Shown here: positions 14,617 through 21,978 of the stretch, in pieces
How the letters are laid out: each line of letters begins with the position of its first letter
How positions within the stretch are numbered: position 1 is the first letter of the stretch
Assembly (NCBI GenBank): GCA_964543525.1
Contig: CAZIYW010000079.1
Location: 1-24,000, forward strand
DNA from: CBDVBE01 sp964543525
GTDB taxonomy: Bacteria > Fibrobacterota > Chitinivibrionia > Chitinivibrionales > JANQEN01
DNA: 24,000 nucleotides
Reading direction: 5' to 3'
Notes under the pieces: model-generated
Told to the model about the DNA's origin: nothing
Databases searched by the model: none
Seen by the model: the letters and a program-made list of their open reading frames with translations, nothing else
Program-made: the position numbers and the translations under genes

Positions 14617-16224
14617 ATGCCAAAATACATTTTTGTTACCGGTGGGGTGGTATCTTCGCTTGGCAAAGGGATTACCGCGGCCTCAATCGGTCTGCTGCTT
14701 AAGTCGAGAGGAGTAAAGGTTATTCATCAGAAGTTTGATCCGTATCTGAATGTCGATCCCGGTACAATGAATCCGTACCAGCATGGTGAGGTGTATGTGA
14801 CTGATGACGGCGCGGAAACGGATCTTGACCTCGGTCATTATGAACGCTTTACCGGTGTTACCACCACGAAGAATTGTAATTATACGACTGGACGTATTTA
14901 TAATTCATTACTCAAAAAAGAGCGGCGCGGGGATTTCCTCGGTGGAACCGTACAGGTTGTTCCCCACGTAACAACCGAAATATGTGACAGTATACGCTCG
15001 GTGACCGATGATGATGTAGACGTAGTTATCAGTGAGATTGGCGGTACTGTGGGCGATATCGAAAGTCTCCCCTTTTTAGAGGCTCTTCGCCAGTTCCGGC
15101 AAAGTGAAGGCAGAAGCAATGTGCTGTTTATCCATGTTACCCTTATTCCCTATTTGAAGAAGGCAGGGGAGGTTAAAACCAAACCAACCCAGCATTCTGT
15201 CGGCAGATTGCGGGAAATCGGTATTATTCCTGATGTGCTGATCTGCCGGACTGAGAAGCATCTTGACAAAGAGGTAAGGCGGAAACTCTCTCTCTTCTGC
15301 AATGTTGATGAAGAAGCCGTTGTTGAAGCATTCGATGTGAAGAATACCATTTATGAAGTTCCCCTGGAATTTGCCGCGCAGAATCTTGACCACACCATCG
15401 TTGACGCCCTGGGACTTCGGGCGGGAAAACGAAACCTTAGGCCCTGGCGTGAATACATTGAAAAGGTGTCCAATGCCAGATATACCGTTACCGTTGCCGT
15501 TGTCGGCAAGTATTCCGAGCTGCTTGATGCCTATAAATCGATTCATGAATCACTTAACCATGCCGGTGCCCACAATGAAGCTACGGTTACCATTGTCAGC
15601 GTTAGTGCGGAAGATATTGAGGAGAAGGGTGCGGGAAAGGTGCTGAAAAATATACACGGTATTCTGGTTCCCGGTGGTTTTGGCTCACGCGGTCTCGAGG
15701 GAAAGATAGCCGCTATAAAGTATGCCCGGGAAAAAAGGATTCCCTTTTTCGGAATCTGTCTGGGTATGCAGACTGCTGTTATTGAGTTTGCTCGCAATGT
15801 ATTGAAACTTCCAAAGGCTGACAGTATTGAAAATAACGAAGCCACATCTGATCCGGTTATTCATCTGATGGAGGAGCAGAAACGAATTATGAATCTTGGC
15901 GGTACCATGAGGCTGGGCGCTTATCCCTGTGTTTTAAAAAAGGGTACCAAGGCACGTCAGAGCTATGGAAAAGAGAATATCAGTGAGCGCCATCGTCACC
16001 GCTATGAATTTAATAATGATTATCGGGAGCAGTGTGAGAAGGCCGGCTTGATACTTTCAGGACTTTCTCCCAATGGCATGCTGGTTGAGGTGGTGGAACT
16101 CAAGGACCATCCATGGTTTGTGGGGGTACAGTTTCATCCGGAGTTTAAATCCCGTCCCATTAACCCTCACCCACTTTTCAGAGATTTTATTAAATCGAGT
16201 GTTAAATATTCTGTGAGAAAATAG
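14617..16224 (+). CDS. pyrG: CTP synthase (glutamine-hydrolysing)
   Basis: The cytoplasmic enzyme for the last step of de novo CTP synthesis: UTP, ATP and glutamine give CTP. At 535 residues it is full length. The N-terminal synthetase domain shows FVTGGVVSSLGKGITAASIG (6-25), KFDPYLNVDPGTMNPYQHGE (39-58), EIGGTVGDIES (140-150) and KTKPTQHSVGRLRE (187-200). The C-terminal glutamine amidotransferase domain (about 290-535) has the oxyanion-loop region GGFGSRG (353-359), the nucleophile Cys381 in FFGICLGMQ, and His507/Glu509 in QFHPEFKSRP. AGGAGGG sits about 5 nt before the ATG. A strong terminator follows, so it appears monocistronic. Its upstream flank is the DUF1846 remnant, and no obvious promoter could be singled out there. 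Confidence 0.98.
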   Translation: MPKYIFVTGGVVSSLGKGITAASIGLLLKSRGVKVIHQKFDPYLNVDPGTMNPYQHGEVYVTDDGAETDLDLGHYERFTGVTTTKNCNYTTGRIYNSLLKKERRGDFLGGTVQVVPHVTTEICDSIRSVTDDDVDVVISEIGGTVGDIESLPFLEALRQFRQSEGRSNVLFIHVTLIPYLKKAGEVKTKPTQHSVGRLREIGIIPDVLICRTEKHLDKEVRRKLSLFCNVDEEAVVEAFDVKNTIYEVPLEFAAQNLDHTIVDALGLRAGKRNLRPWREYIEKVSNARYTVTVAVVGKYSELLDAYKSIHESLNHAGAHNEATVTIVSVSAEDIEEKGAGKVLKNIHGILVPGGFGSRGLEGKIAAIKYAREKRIPFFGICLGMQTAVIEFARNVLKLPKADSIENNEATSDPVIHLMEEQKRIMNLGGTMRLGAYPCVLKKGTKARQSYGKENISERHRHRYEFNNDYREQCEKAGLILSGLSPNGMLVEVVELKDHPWFVGVQFHPEFKSRPINPHPLFRDFIKSSVKYSVRK

Positions 16225-16686
16225 AAAATTATTTTAATCAGGTAAAAAATAAAAAAGCAATGAAAAATTATTTTTATAAGGTTTCGTTGCTTTTTTTTAG
16301 TATTATATATAATGAAGAGGGATGCTGAAAATTTGTTTATTGATAGGGTTATATTGTCGGTTATATTTAACTCTTTTTAAATCAATAGGTTGTAAATTTT
16401 TTAAAAAAACAGCTCTAAAAATTGATCAACGAAGGTCAACGAAAATTCTCCATAATACAGGTTAATATACTCATTTCGTGTGAACTTTGGGTATATATAT
16501 AGCGACAATAACATTGTATAAAGAGCTTATTAATAGTCTAAAACATTACTATTATTAAAAATAAAAATGGTATTCTGTTTATGTAATAACAATGCTGAGT
16601 AACCATTTTTAGTATTTTATTTGACATATGTATTATGTATGGGGTTGTGCTTTCCCTTTTTCTCCTAGCGCATAGAGGGGGCCTAT
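16225..16686. other. AT-rich upstream region of fibro-slime gene with several dyads
   Basis: No gene is seen in these 462 bp. Beyond the pyrG terminator there is a direct repeat TCAACGAA at 16426-16433 and 16436-16443 (10-bp period). There are also two perfect inverted repeats: TAATAGT (16531-16537) with ACTATTA (16548-16554), and TAAAAATGGT (16562-16571) with ACCATTTTTA (16602-16611). A TTGACA at 16621-16626 lies 60 bp before the start codon but has no good -10 at the right spacing. The region looks heavily regulated. Confidence 0.5.
16251..16298 (+). terminator. pyrG Rho-independent terminator
   Basis: A 15-bp stem, AAAAAAGCAATGAAA (16251-16265) against TTTCGTTGCTTTTTT (16282-16296), has one U-G wobble and a 16-nt loop. 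It is followed by further T residues. It lies 27 bp after the pyrG stop codon. Confidence 0.82.
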
Positions 16687-19311
16687 ATGAATCAGGTGAA
16701 GTTAATTACATTTCTTTCATCTTTTCTTCTTATTGGATTACTATCATTTTCAGCACATACTCAGAACTATCCGGACACTCTTAATGTGGCAGTCACTTAT
16801 TTCGATTTCCATTCTGACGGGAGTTGTCCTGATTTTAATCCGGTGGATGATAAAGATTTGGCGACGAAAAATATGGTTGAGGATGAACTTGACTCGGACG
16901 GGCTTCCCGTTCGTGGTTCGAAAACCTACTATAGCCATTATCTGTCAAAATGGTACCGTCCTTTCAGCGAGCATACTGAAAAATACAATAGACCAAAATA
17001 TTACAAGATGCAGAATGGCGGTCTCCAGTCTAATGATATTGTCAGCTATGATACAAGCTATATCAATTTAAAATTTGAAGATTCTCTGACGTTCGAGCAT
17101 ATCGGTAATGGGGTATATGAATTTGAGGACACTGCCTTTTTCCCGCTTGATGATAAGGGCTTCGGAAAAGAGGAAGGAACCCTAAACTGGGTTGGTGTCC
17201 CGTTGGATCCGGTGTTGCATAACTATTCATTCACTATGATGATTGAAAGAGTATTCCTGTATAAACCTGATTTGAAATTCACCTTTATGGGAGATGACGA
17301 TGTCTGGGTGTTTATTAATGGGCACTTGGTGCTTGATATCGGCGGCATTCACATGCATATTGAGGATAGTTTTGAGTTGGATGACTTTGCGACACAGCTT
17401 AATTTGCAGGAGGGAGATTCATGTACCCTTTCATTCTTCTTTGCAGAACGGCAGTCAACTTCTTCGTATATAAAAATCACATCGAATATTATCATGTATC
17501 TTCCCGATAATCTTGATATTATTGTAGAGCCGAACGATACTATCCAGGTTGGCGATTCGGTTCTTGCCTGGACACAAATAAAGGCCGACACCGGTATTGT
17601 TAACGATCCACCCGGCGAATTAACCTGGAAATGGGTCGACTTGAACAATTATAATGACGATTCAACGTTTACCGATCTGGGTGATACCGTTAAATTCAAA
17701 CCTACAGAGGCATACACGACTGTTGTCATCTGGGGGAAATATGATGATGATGTGAATGATATACATCTAAGCGATAGTGTGCATATTTATGTGCTTCCAG
17801 GTGATCCCGATCATCTGGTCATAGAAGACACACCGGAATTTAAGGAAAACAGTATACACGATGATGAGCCGCTGGATAGTGTGTTTATTTATGAAAACGA
17901 GCAGTATAACGAGGAGTATTATGCAATCCTGCGTGATTTATACGGGAACTGGATAGGTCCTGCAGTTAACTCTATTGATACTGTTGCTTGGTCAAGTGAC
18001 GATGAGTCGATTGTTACCGCGCAGATGGGTTCCAGCCTGAAAGATGCCCAGGGAAGAGCAAACCGTGCCACCATGGCGGTAGTTGCCGCAACGGATGTAA
18101 ACGGTGAGTATGATTTTAAGGGTAAAAAACTTACGGATGATATTGTAGTCAAGATCATGGGAAAGACCTTTAAAATTTATACAGCAACCTATCTGGATAC
18201 TATTAACGAAGGTACAAATAAACGGGCTGACGGATATATTGATGCTGTTTATGTGACGGTTGATGACAGCCTTATTAAAGAAATGGAGGATAATGAAAAG
18301 CTGATTCTGGATGAGTTGAAAAAATCCATTACACTGCCGAGCTGGCGCTATTTCAAGTCCGGGTCGACCACGCTCAAACGGGTTGATGATGGTTTTATCA
18401 TATTTGTCGAGCAGGATAAAAGCAAGTTCACTTCACCCAATACGTCGGTTGATAATGATAAGGACATTCTGAAAATTGCAGATACCGAATTTTCTCAGAT
18501 CGGATTTCTCGGGAAGACGGATGTGACCATAGATGACGGTATGGGAGCAGTGATTACAAAAGCGGTTTTCGATCCGGAATACGAAAAAGGGAATGATACT
18601 ATTCAGAGTCTCAGGGTGACCTTTTCAGAAAAGGTGAAAAAACCGAATATTTCACAACCCTTCAAGTTCAGTTATAAAACTGCTTCTGGTGGTATGGGTT
18701 ATTATTCGATGACACTGGATATAAATAATCTGCTTTCCGGCGGCAACGGCAGTGCCACAATGGAATTCGAAGTAGAGGAAATTATCGATAAGACCTATCC
18801 TGAGGATAAGAAAGACAGTATCTGGATAAAGGAAAGCAGTGGCGGTAATATTGATGATTTGAACGGGGTATCCCAGAAGAAAGAAACGGTGCATGTCCCG
18901 TTAACAGTATTACCGTATCATAACGATTTCACTATTGATGTACTCGGTCCGTTCATTCCTGACCAGACTATTGATAAAGACATTATTGATCTATTTGATT
19001 TGTCCGATGGACAGACCGGCACTATTATCCTTGTTGAGATAACCGGGCCGATAATTAACCCGGGTGATTGGAGAGCTTTACTTTCAATTTTTGATGCCGT
19101 CGGTAATACTGTTCTTGACAATAGTGAAGGTAAATTGAAAACCATAACTATAGAAGGGGTGACAAAAAATTATTTTGTTTTCACCTGGGCCGGTAAAAAT
19201 GATGCGAACAGAGATGTCGGTGCGGGAAGTTATCTGGGTGTTGTAAACGTTTATAAGAAAAATGATTTGGCACAACAATATCGCAGGCTTATCGCTGTGA
19301 TGGGTAAATAG
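16687..19311 (+). CDS. Secreted fibro-slime domain protein with FlgD-like C-terminus
   Basis: An 874-residue secreted protein. The signal peptide is MNQVKLITFLSSFLLIGLLSFSA. A fibro-slime domain (TIGR02148, PA14-like fold) follows at about 27-285, starting NVAVTYFDFHSDGSCPDF, with the hallmark FMGDDDVWVFINGHLVLDIG (200-219) and a strand-rich end near SYIKITSN. Fibro-slime domains occur in Fibrobacter surface proteins tied to slime and cellulose attachment and probably bind carbohydrate. Residues about 377-500 look like a bacterial Ig-like (invasin/Big-type) domain. A longer beta-rich region follows. Residues about 770-874 resemble FlgD Ig-like tails (NYFVFTWAGKNDANRDVGAGSYLG...VMGK), which are common at the C-termini of secreted proteins in this lineage. 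The ribosome site is GAGGGGG 5-7 nt before the ATG. A bidirectional terminator follows. The role is probably adhesion to polysaccharide or matrix building. Confidence 0.85.
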   Translation: MNQVKLITFLSSFLLIGLLSFSAHTQNYPDTLNVAVTYFDFHSDGSCPDFNPVDDKDLATKNMVEDELDSDGLPVRGSKTYYSHYLSKWYRPFSEHTEKYNRPKYYKMQNGGLQSNDIVSYDTSYINLKFEDSLTFEHIGNGVYEFEDTAFFPLDDKGFGKEEGTLNWVGVPLDPVLHNYSFTMMIERVFLYKPDLKFTFMGDDDVWVFINGHLVLDIGGIHMHIEDSFELDDFATQLNLQEGDSCTLSFFFAERQSTSSYIKITSNIIMYLPDNLDIIVEPNDTIQVGDSVLAWTQIKADTGIVNDPPGELTWKWVDLNNYNDDSTFTDLGDTVKFKPTEAYTTVVIWGKYDDDVNDIHLSDSVHIYVLPGDPDHLVIEDTPEFKENSIHDDEPLDSVFIYENEQYNEEYYAILRDLYGNWIGPAVNSIDTVAWSSDDESIVTAQMGSSLKDAQGRANRATMAVVAATDVNGEYDFKGKKLTDDIVVKIMGKTFKIYTATYLDTINEGTNKRADGYIDAVYVTVDDSLIKEMEDNEKLILDELKKSITLPSWRYFKSGSTTLKRVDDGFIIFVEQDKSKFTSPNTSVDNDKDILKIADTEFSQIGFLGKTDVTIDDGMGAVITKAVFDPEYEKGNDTIQSLRVTFSEKVKKPNISQPFKFSYKTASGGMGYYSMTLDINNLLSGGNGSATMEFEVEEIIDKTYPEDKKDSIWIKESSGGNIDDLNGVSQKKETVHVPLTVLPYHNDFTIDVLGPFIPDQTIDKDIIDLFDLSDGQTGTIILVEITGPIINPGDWRALLSIFDAVGNTVLDNSEGKLKTITIEGVTKNYFVFTWAGKNDANRDVGAGSYLGVVNVYKKNDLAQQYRRLIAVMGK

Positions 19312-19338
19312 AGAAAGCATAGAAACCTCTGCATAAGA

Positions 19339-19368
19339 AAAAGGCTGCTTCAAATCAGGCGGCCTTTT
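19339..19368. terminator. Bidirectional terminator between convergent genes
   Basis: AAAAGGCTGC (19339-19348) pairs with GCGGCCTTTT (19359-19368) over 10 bp with one wobble and a 10-nt loop. A/T runs on both sides let it act for the fibro-slime gene and for the convergent phosphoesterase operon. Confidence 0.8.
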
Positions 19369-19397
19369 CCATATCTGTTCAAGACGTATCAGAAAAG

Positions 19398-20132
19398 TTA
19401 TTTCCCTTCCTCAAGGCGGGCAATTAAGAATTCAGGAAGTTTGTGCTTACGCATCTTGGCCTGACATTTTTTAATATCGTAGTTTATTCTGCGGAGTGTG
19501 AACGTACCCGATTCGGTATCAAGAATGCCGTAACTCGCTTTAGGATTTCTATCACGGGGTTGTCCGACGCTCCCGACGTTTATCAGATAATGGGTATCAT
19601 CTTCTTTGCTGAAATCAAGTAAGTTGTCCTGACTTACATTTATTTTTTTCTCACCGTCAAGTGCAATGGTCACCGGGATATGGGTATGGCCGACGAAACA
19701 GAAGGAAGTGTCAAAGAACTGGAAATTAAATGCCGCTTCTTCTATCGAGGTGATGTAGTACCACATCCGCGGTTCATACGGTGTGGCATGGACATAGGTT
19801 TTATCCCCGTCAATTTTTAACATGGGCAGCTCTTCAAGAAACTTGCGTGAATCCTCACTGAGCTGTTCACTTGTCCATTCAATCGCAATCTTTGCATTGA
19901 TATTAAAATTCTGGGTAGACAGGGAATCGAGCACAGCCGCATCATGATTGCCCAGAAGTATAATGGGGCATTTTTTATTGACCAGGTTGATACATTCGTT
20001 TGGATTTGGGCCGTAACCGATAATATCGCCCAGGCAGACTATTTCATCAATGTTCATTGACTCAATATCGTAAAGTACTGCAGAAAGTGCTTCAAGATTT
20101 CCGTGTATATCCGAAATTATAGCGGTCCTCAT
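19398..20132 (-). CDS. Calcineurin-like metallophosphoesterase
   Basis: A 244-residue cytoplasmic phosphoesterase of the YfcE/MJ0936-like group. The five metal-binding motifs are all present: D8-x-H10 in ISDIHGNLEAL, D36 in CLGDIIGYGPNPNEC, GNHD (61-64), H115 in YVHATPYEPR, and GHTHIP (148-153) with H149 and H151. An active dinuclear metal centre is therefore expected. The substrate cannot be told from sequence; relatives hydrolyse phosphodiesters or phosphoproteins. Its start lies 2 bp after the stop of the FHA gene, with GGAAG about 10 nt upstream inside that gene, so the two form an operon. Coupling to a phosphothreonine-binding FHA protein makes a phosphatase role in Ser/Thr signalling conceivable, but that is inference. 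A nucleic-acid or nucleotide substrate is equally possible. Confidence 0.93.
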   Translation of the reverse strand: MRTAIISDIHGNLEALSAVLYDIESMNIDEIVCLGDIIGYGPNPNECINLVNKKCPIILLGNHDAAVLDSLSTQNFNINAKIAIEWTSEQLSEDSRKFLEELPMLKIDGDKTYVHATPYEPRMWYYITSIEEAAFNFQFFDTSFCFVGHTHIPVTIALDGEKKINVSQDNLLDFSKEDDTHYLINVGSVGQPRDRNPKASYGILDTESGTFTLRRINYDIKKCQAKMRKHKLPEFLIARLEEGK

Positions 20133-20134
20133 TA

Positions 20135-20860
20135 TTATTTTCTTCCATTTTCCATATAGCGAAAGGTACTTGAACCGATTTCGATTCTGTCTTTATGTTT
20201 TAATTTATGCTTGTTGACCTTTTTACCGTTAATTTTAAAGCGACCCATTAACTTATTCGCGTGAATCCAGGTGCCTTCTTTGTCCTTTTCAATGAGTACG
20301 TGACCGTCGGTAATGAGGAAACCGTCAACAAAGATATCGTCCTTTTCAGAACTACCGATGGTCATTGCAGGCTTGTCAAGTTTATAAACGACATGTTTGT
20401 TCGTTTCGATCAATACACCCGCACTGCCACTTTCCTCACTTTCTGAGAGAGGAGGTTCCACTGCGGCCCCCAGTTCTTCAATGTCGGCCTCTTCAGCCTG
20501 CGCTATGTCATTCTGCGGCGGACTCGGCACTTCAGCGGGCGGCGCTAAATCAGCTATCTCAGGACTCTCTTCTCCCAACTCAAAAAGGATAGAATACTTT
20601 CCCAGGGTAATTTTATCGCCGTCTGACAAGGGAGCCTCTTTTACTTTTTTATTATTAACAAAGGTCCCGTTTAATGAGTTCAGGTCTGAAATAATAAATT
20701 GTCCGGAGGCGTCCTGCTCAATACGGACGTGGCGCCGTGAAATACTGATACTTGCAATAGGGATATCATTTTCCGGTAATCGCCCAATATTAATTACATT
20801 TCGGTTAATCTCGTAGGTTTTAATCGGCTCGTCATTATGAAAAACTGTTAAATGTACCAT
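20135..20860 (-). CDS. Double FHA-domain protein
   Basis: A 241-residue soluble protein with two FHA domains. The first (about 1-95) is canonical, with the phosphopeptide-binding residues GR (26-27), SRRH (41-44) and NGTFVN (64-69). A Pro/Glu-rich acidic linker follows (about 97-148). The second (about 156-236) keeps the fold signature (MTIGSSEKDDIFV, DGHVLIE, FKINGKKV, DRIEIGSSTFRY) but lacks the Arg and Ser-x-x-His of the binding site, so it probably does not bind phosphothreonine in the standard way. FHA domains recruit phosphothreonine proteins made by Ser/Thr kinases. No kinase is present in this window apart from the exported CotH type, which is in another compartment. The gene leads an operon with a metallophosphoesterase and has a good promoter upstream. 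Confidence 0.92.
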   Translation of the reverse strand: MVHLTVFHNDEPIKTYEINRNVINIGRLPENDIPIASISISRRHVRIEQDASGQFIISDLNSLNGTFVNNKKVKEAPLSDGDKITLGKYSILFELGEESPEIADLAPPAEVPSPPQNDIAQAEEADIEELGAAVEPPLSESEESGSAGVLIETNKHVVYKLDKPAMTIGSSEKDDIFVDGFLITDGHVLIEKDKEGTWIHANKLMGRFKINGKKVNKHKLKHKDRIEIGSSTFRYMENGRK

Positions 20861-20892
20861 AGTATGCCACTCTTTTGTTAAGATACAGAATC

Positions 20893-20921
20893 AATATACA
20901 ATTTCAAAATGATGTTTGCAA
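20893..20921 (-). promoter_or_regulatory. Promoter of FHA-phosphoesterase operon
   Basis: On the minus strand TTGCAA (20921-20916) and TATATT (20898-20893) are exactly 17 bp apart, about 32 bp upstream of the FHA start codon. This is a good sigma-70-type match. Confidence 0.5.
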
Positions 20922-20940
20922 CACTGCGTCACCTATCTTA

Positions 20941-20949
20941 TGATATAAT
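20941..20949 (+). promoter_or_regulatory. Extended -10 promoter
   Basis: TGATATAAT matches an extended -10 (TGnTATAAT). No -35 is found at standard spacing, which such promoters tolerate. Transcription would begin near 20956, about 90 nt before the membrane-protein gene at 21049, and would run through the hairpin at 20993-21019. Confidence 0.4.
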
Positions 20950-20984
20950 TGCTAAATACCGATAAAAAATATATCTTAATTCGT

Positions 20985-21026
20985 AAGGAGGAATGATATT
21001 AATTATATCATATTTTTTTAACTAGA
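20985..21026 (+). promoter_or_regulatory. Leader with Shine-Dalgarno, hairpin and T-tract
   Basis: AAGGAGG lies at 20985-20991, followed at once by ATGATAT-TAATT-ATATCAT, a perfect 7-bp hairpin (20993-21011), and then seven T residues (21013-21019). The ATG of the hairpin opens a 10-codon frame (MILIISYFFN, stop at 21024-21026), but its spacing from the Shine-Dalgarno is only 1 nt. The layout resembles a weak attenuator or terminator in the leader of the next gene. Confidence 0.35.
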
Positions 21027-21048
21027 ATCATCTCTCAAGCGGTACTTT

Positions 21049-21879
21049 ATGGATATTTCCAATTATCCTCATACACGTTGCTCCCTGCTGTGCTTTCTAC
21101 TCCTCTTTGTACTTTTATGTGTTGTCACTACAGGTGACGCCGGTGAGCGGGAAGATATCATTAATGCAAGAGAGGTACTTACTGTCAGACTTGATTCTCT
21201 TGAAATGGAGAAACAGATACGTAAACGGCAGGGTAAACCGTTGGGGAAACTGGAAAGTGAGAGCCGGCGTCTCCGTGATTCAATTGCGGTATTGAGAAAA
21301 AAGCTTGCCGGAACTTATGATGGAGAAGAGCCACCGCGGGCAAATGGACCTCTGGTAGAAACGCTGGCCCGCATCTTTCATAAACCTGCAAATATTTTTG
21401 ACTGGCTCGTTACTATTATTGGAGCAATCGCACTATTATCCGGCGCTCTTTTTATTAGCGGACTGGTGCATACTATTTTCAGCAGAGCAAGAAAACCTCT
21501 CCGAAGTCAGGCACCGCAGAAACAGCAGCGAACGCAAACAAGCGGTCATACCGGAGGCTCTCCAAGATATCCTCCTGCGGGGCCGTCGCCCGTAACCGAC
21601 AGCAAGGATGAAAACATTGCCTCATTGCGCAGGCGTATGAAGAGAGATATTGACCGCATACAGCGTTTTAACGAAACAGCATCACCCTTTTCGAATACAG
21701 AAAAGACAGGCTCTGACAGCAAAGAAACGGATGCGAAAGAGTCGCTTCGCCAAGATATACTTCATGCAGCGCAGCAGGGACTTGACTACCAGGAGATATC
21801 CCGTAAATTCCATGTGAGTGTGGATCAGGTTTCCTTGATAGTACGTGTCGCATCACGAGGTGATACCAGGAACAGATAG
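21049..21879 (+). CDS. Membrane protein with coiled coil and C-terminal HTH-like tail (DUF6115/DUF2802-like)
   Basis: A 276-residue protein. A hydrophobic N-terminus (about 10-28, CSLLCFLLLFVLLCVVTTGDA) looks like a signal or anchor. A charged coiled-coil stretch follows (about 33-88), then a transmembrane segment (about 118-142, LVTIIGAIALLSGALFISGLV), a low-complexity Pro/Gln/Ser linker, and a helical end (about 233-270). That end, DILHAAQQGLDYQEISRKFH followed by VSVDQVSLIVRVAS, has the shape of the helix-turn-helix-like tail of DUF6115 and DUF2802 proteins, which are often encoded among flagellar or chemotaxis genes. Only a weak ribosome site precedes the ATG, so the exact start is uncertain. 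A FliK-like gene follows 99 bp downstream. Its role may be accessory to flagellar assembly, at modest confidence. Confidence 0.62.
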   Translation: MDISNYPHTRCSLLCFLLLFVLLCVVTTGDAGEREDIINAREVLTVRLDSLEMEKQIRKRQGKPLGKLESESRRLRDSIAVLRKKLAGTYDGEEPPRANGPLVETLARIFHKPANIFDWLVTIIGAIALLSGALFISGLVHTIFSRARKPLRSQAPQKQQRTQTSGHTGGSPRYPPAGPSPVTDSKDENIASLRRRMKRDIDRIQRFNETASPFSNTEKTGSDSKETDAKESLRQDILHAAQQGLDYQEISRKFHVSVDQVSLIVRVASRGDTRNR

Positions 21880-21978
21880 ATATTTTGTACGTATGCGGAA
21901 TCGGGAATATGTTCCGGATATCCTTGCAGAGTAATTCTATAATAATGGATATACATACACTGTGCACGTCATTTTTTC

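Noticed and set aside
14408..14623. Minus-strand 71-codon ORF next to pyrG
   Set aside because: It is the complement of the DUF1846 remnant and runs into the pyrG start region, with no features of its own.
14947..14962. GTTCCCCACG inside pyrG resembling the CGTTCCCCA motif
   Set aside because: It is within a conserved coding sequence, lacks the leading C of the motif and has no promoter-like sequence beside it.
16621..16649. TTGACA upstream of the fibro-slime gene as a standard promoter
   Set aside because: The -35 is perfect, but the bases 16-18 bp further on (GGTTGT, GTTGTG) do not resemble a -10, so no promoter is annotated.
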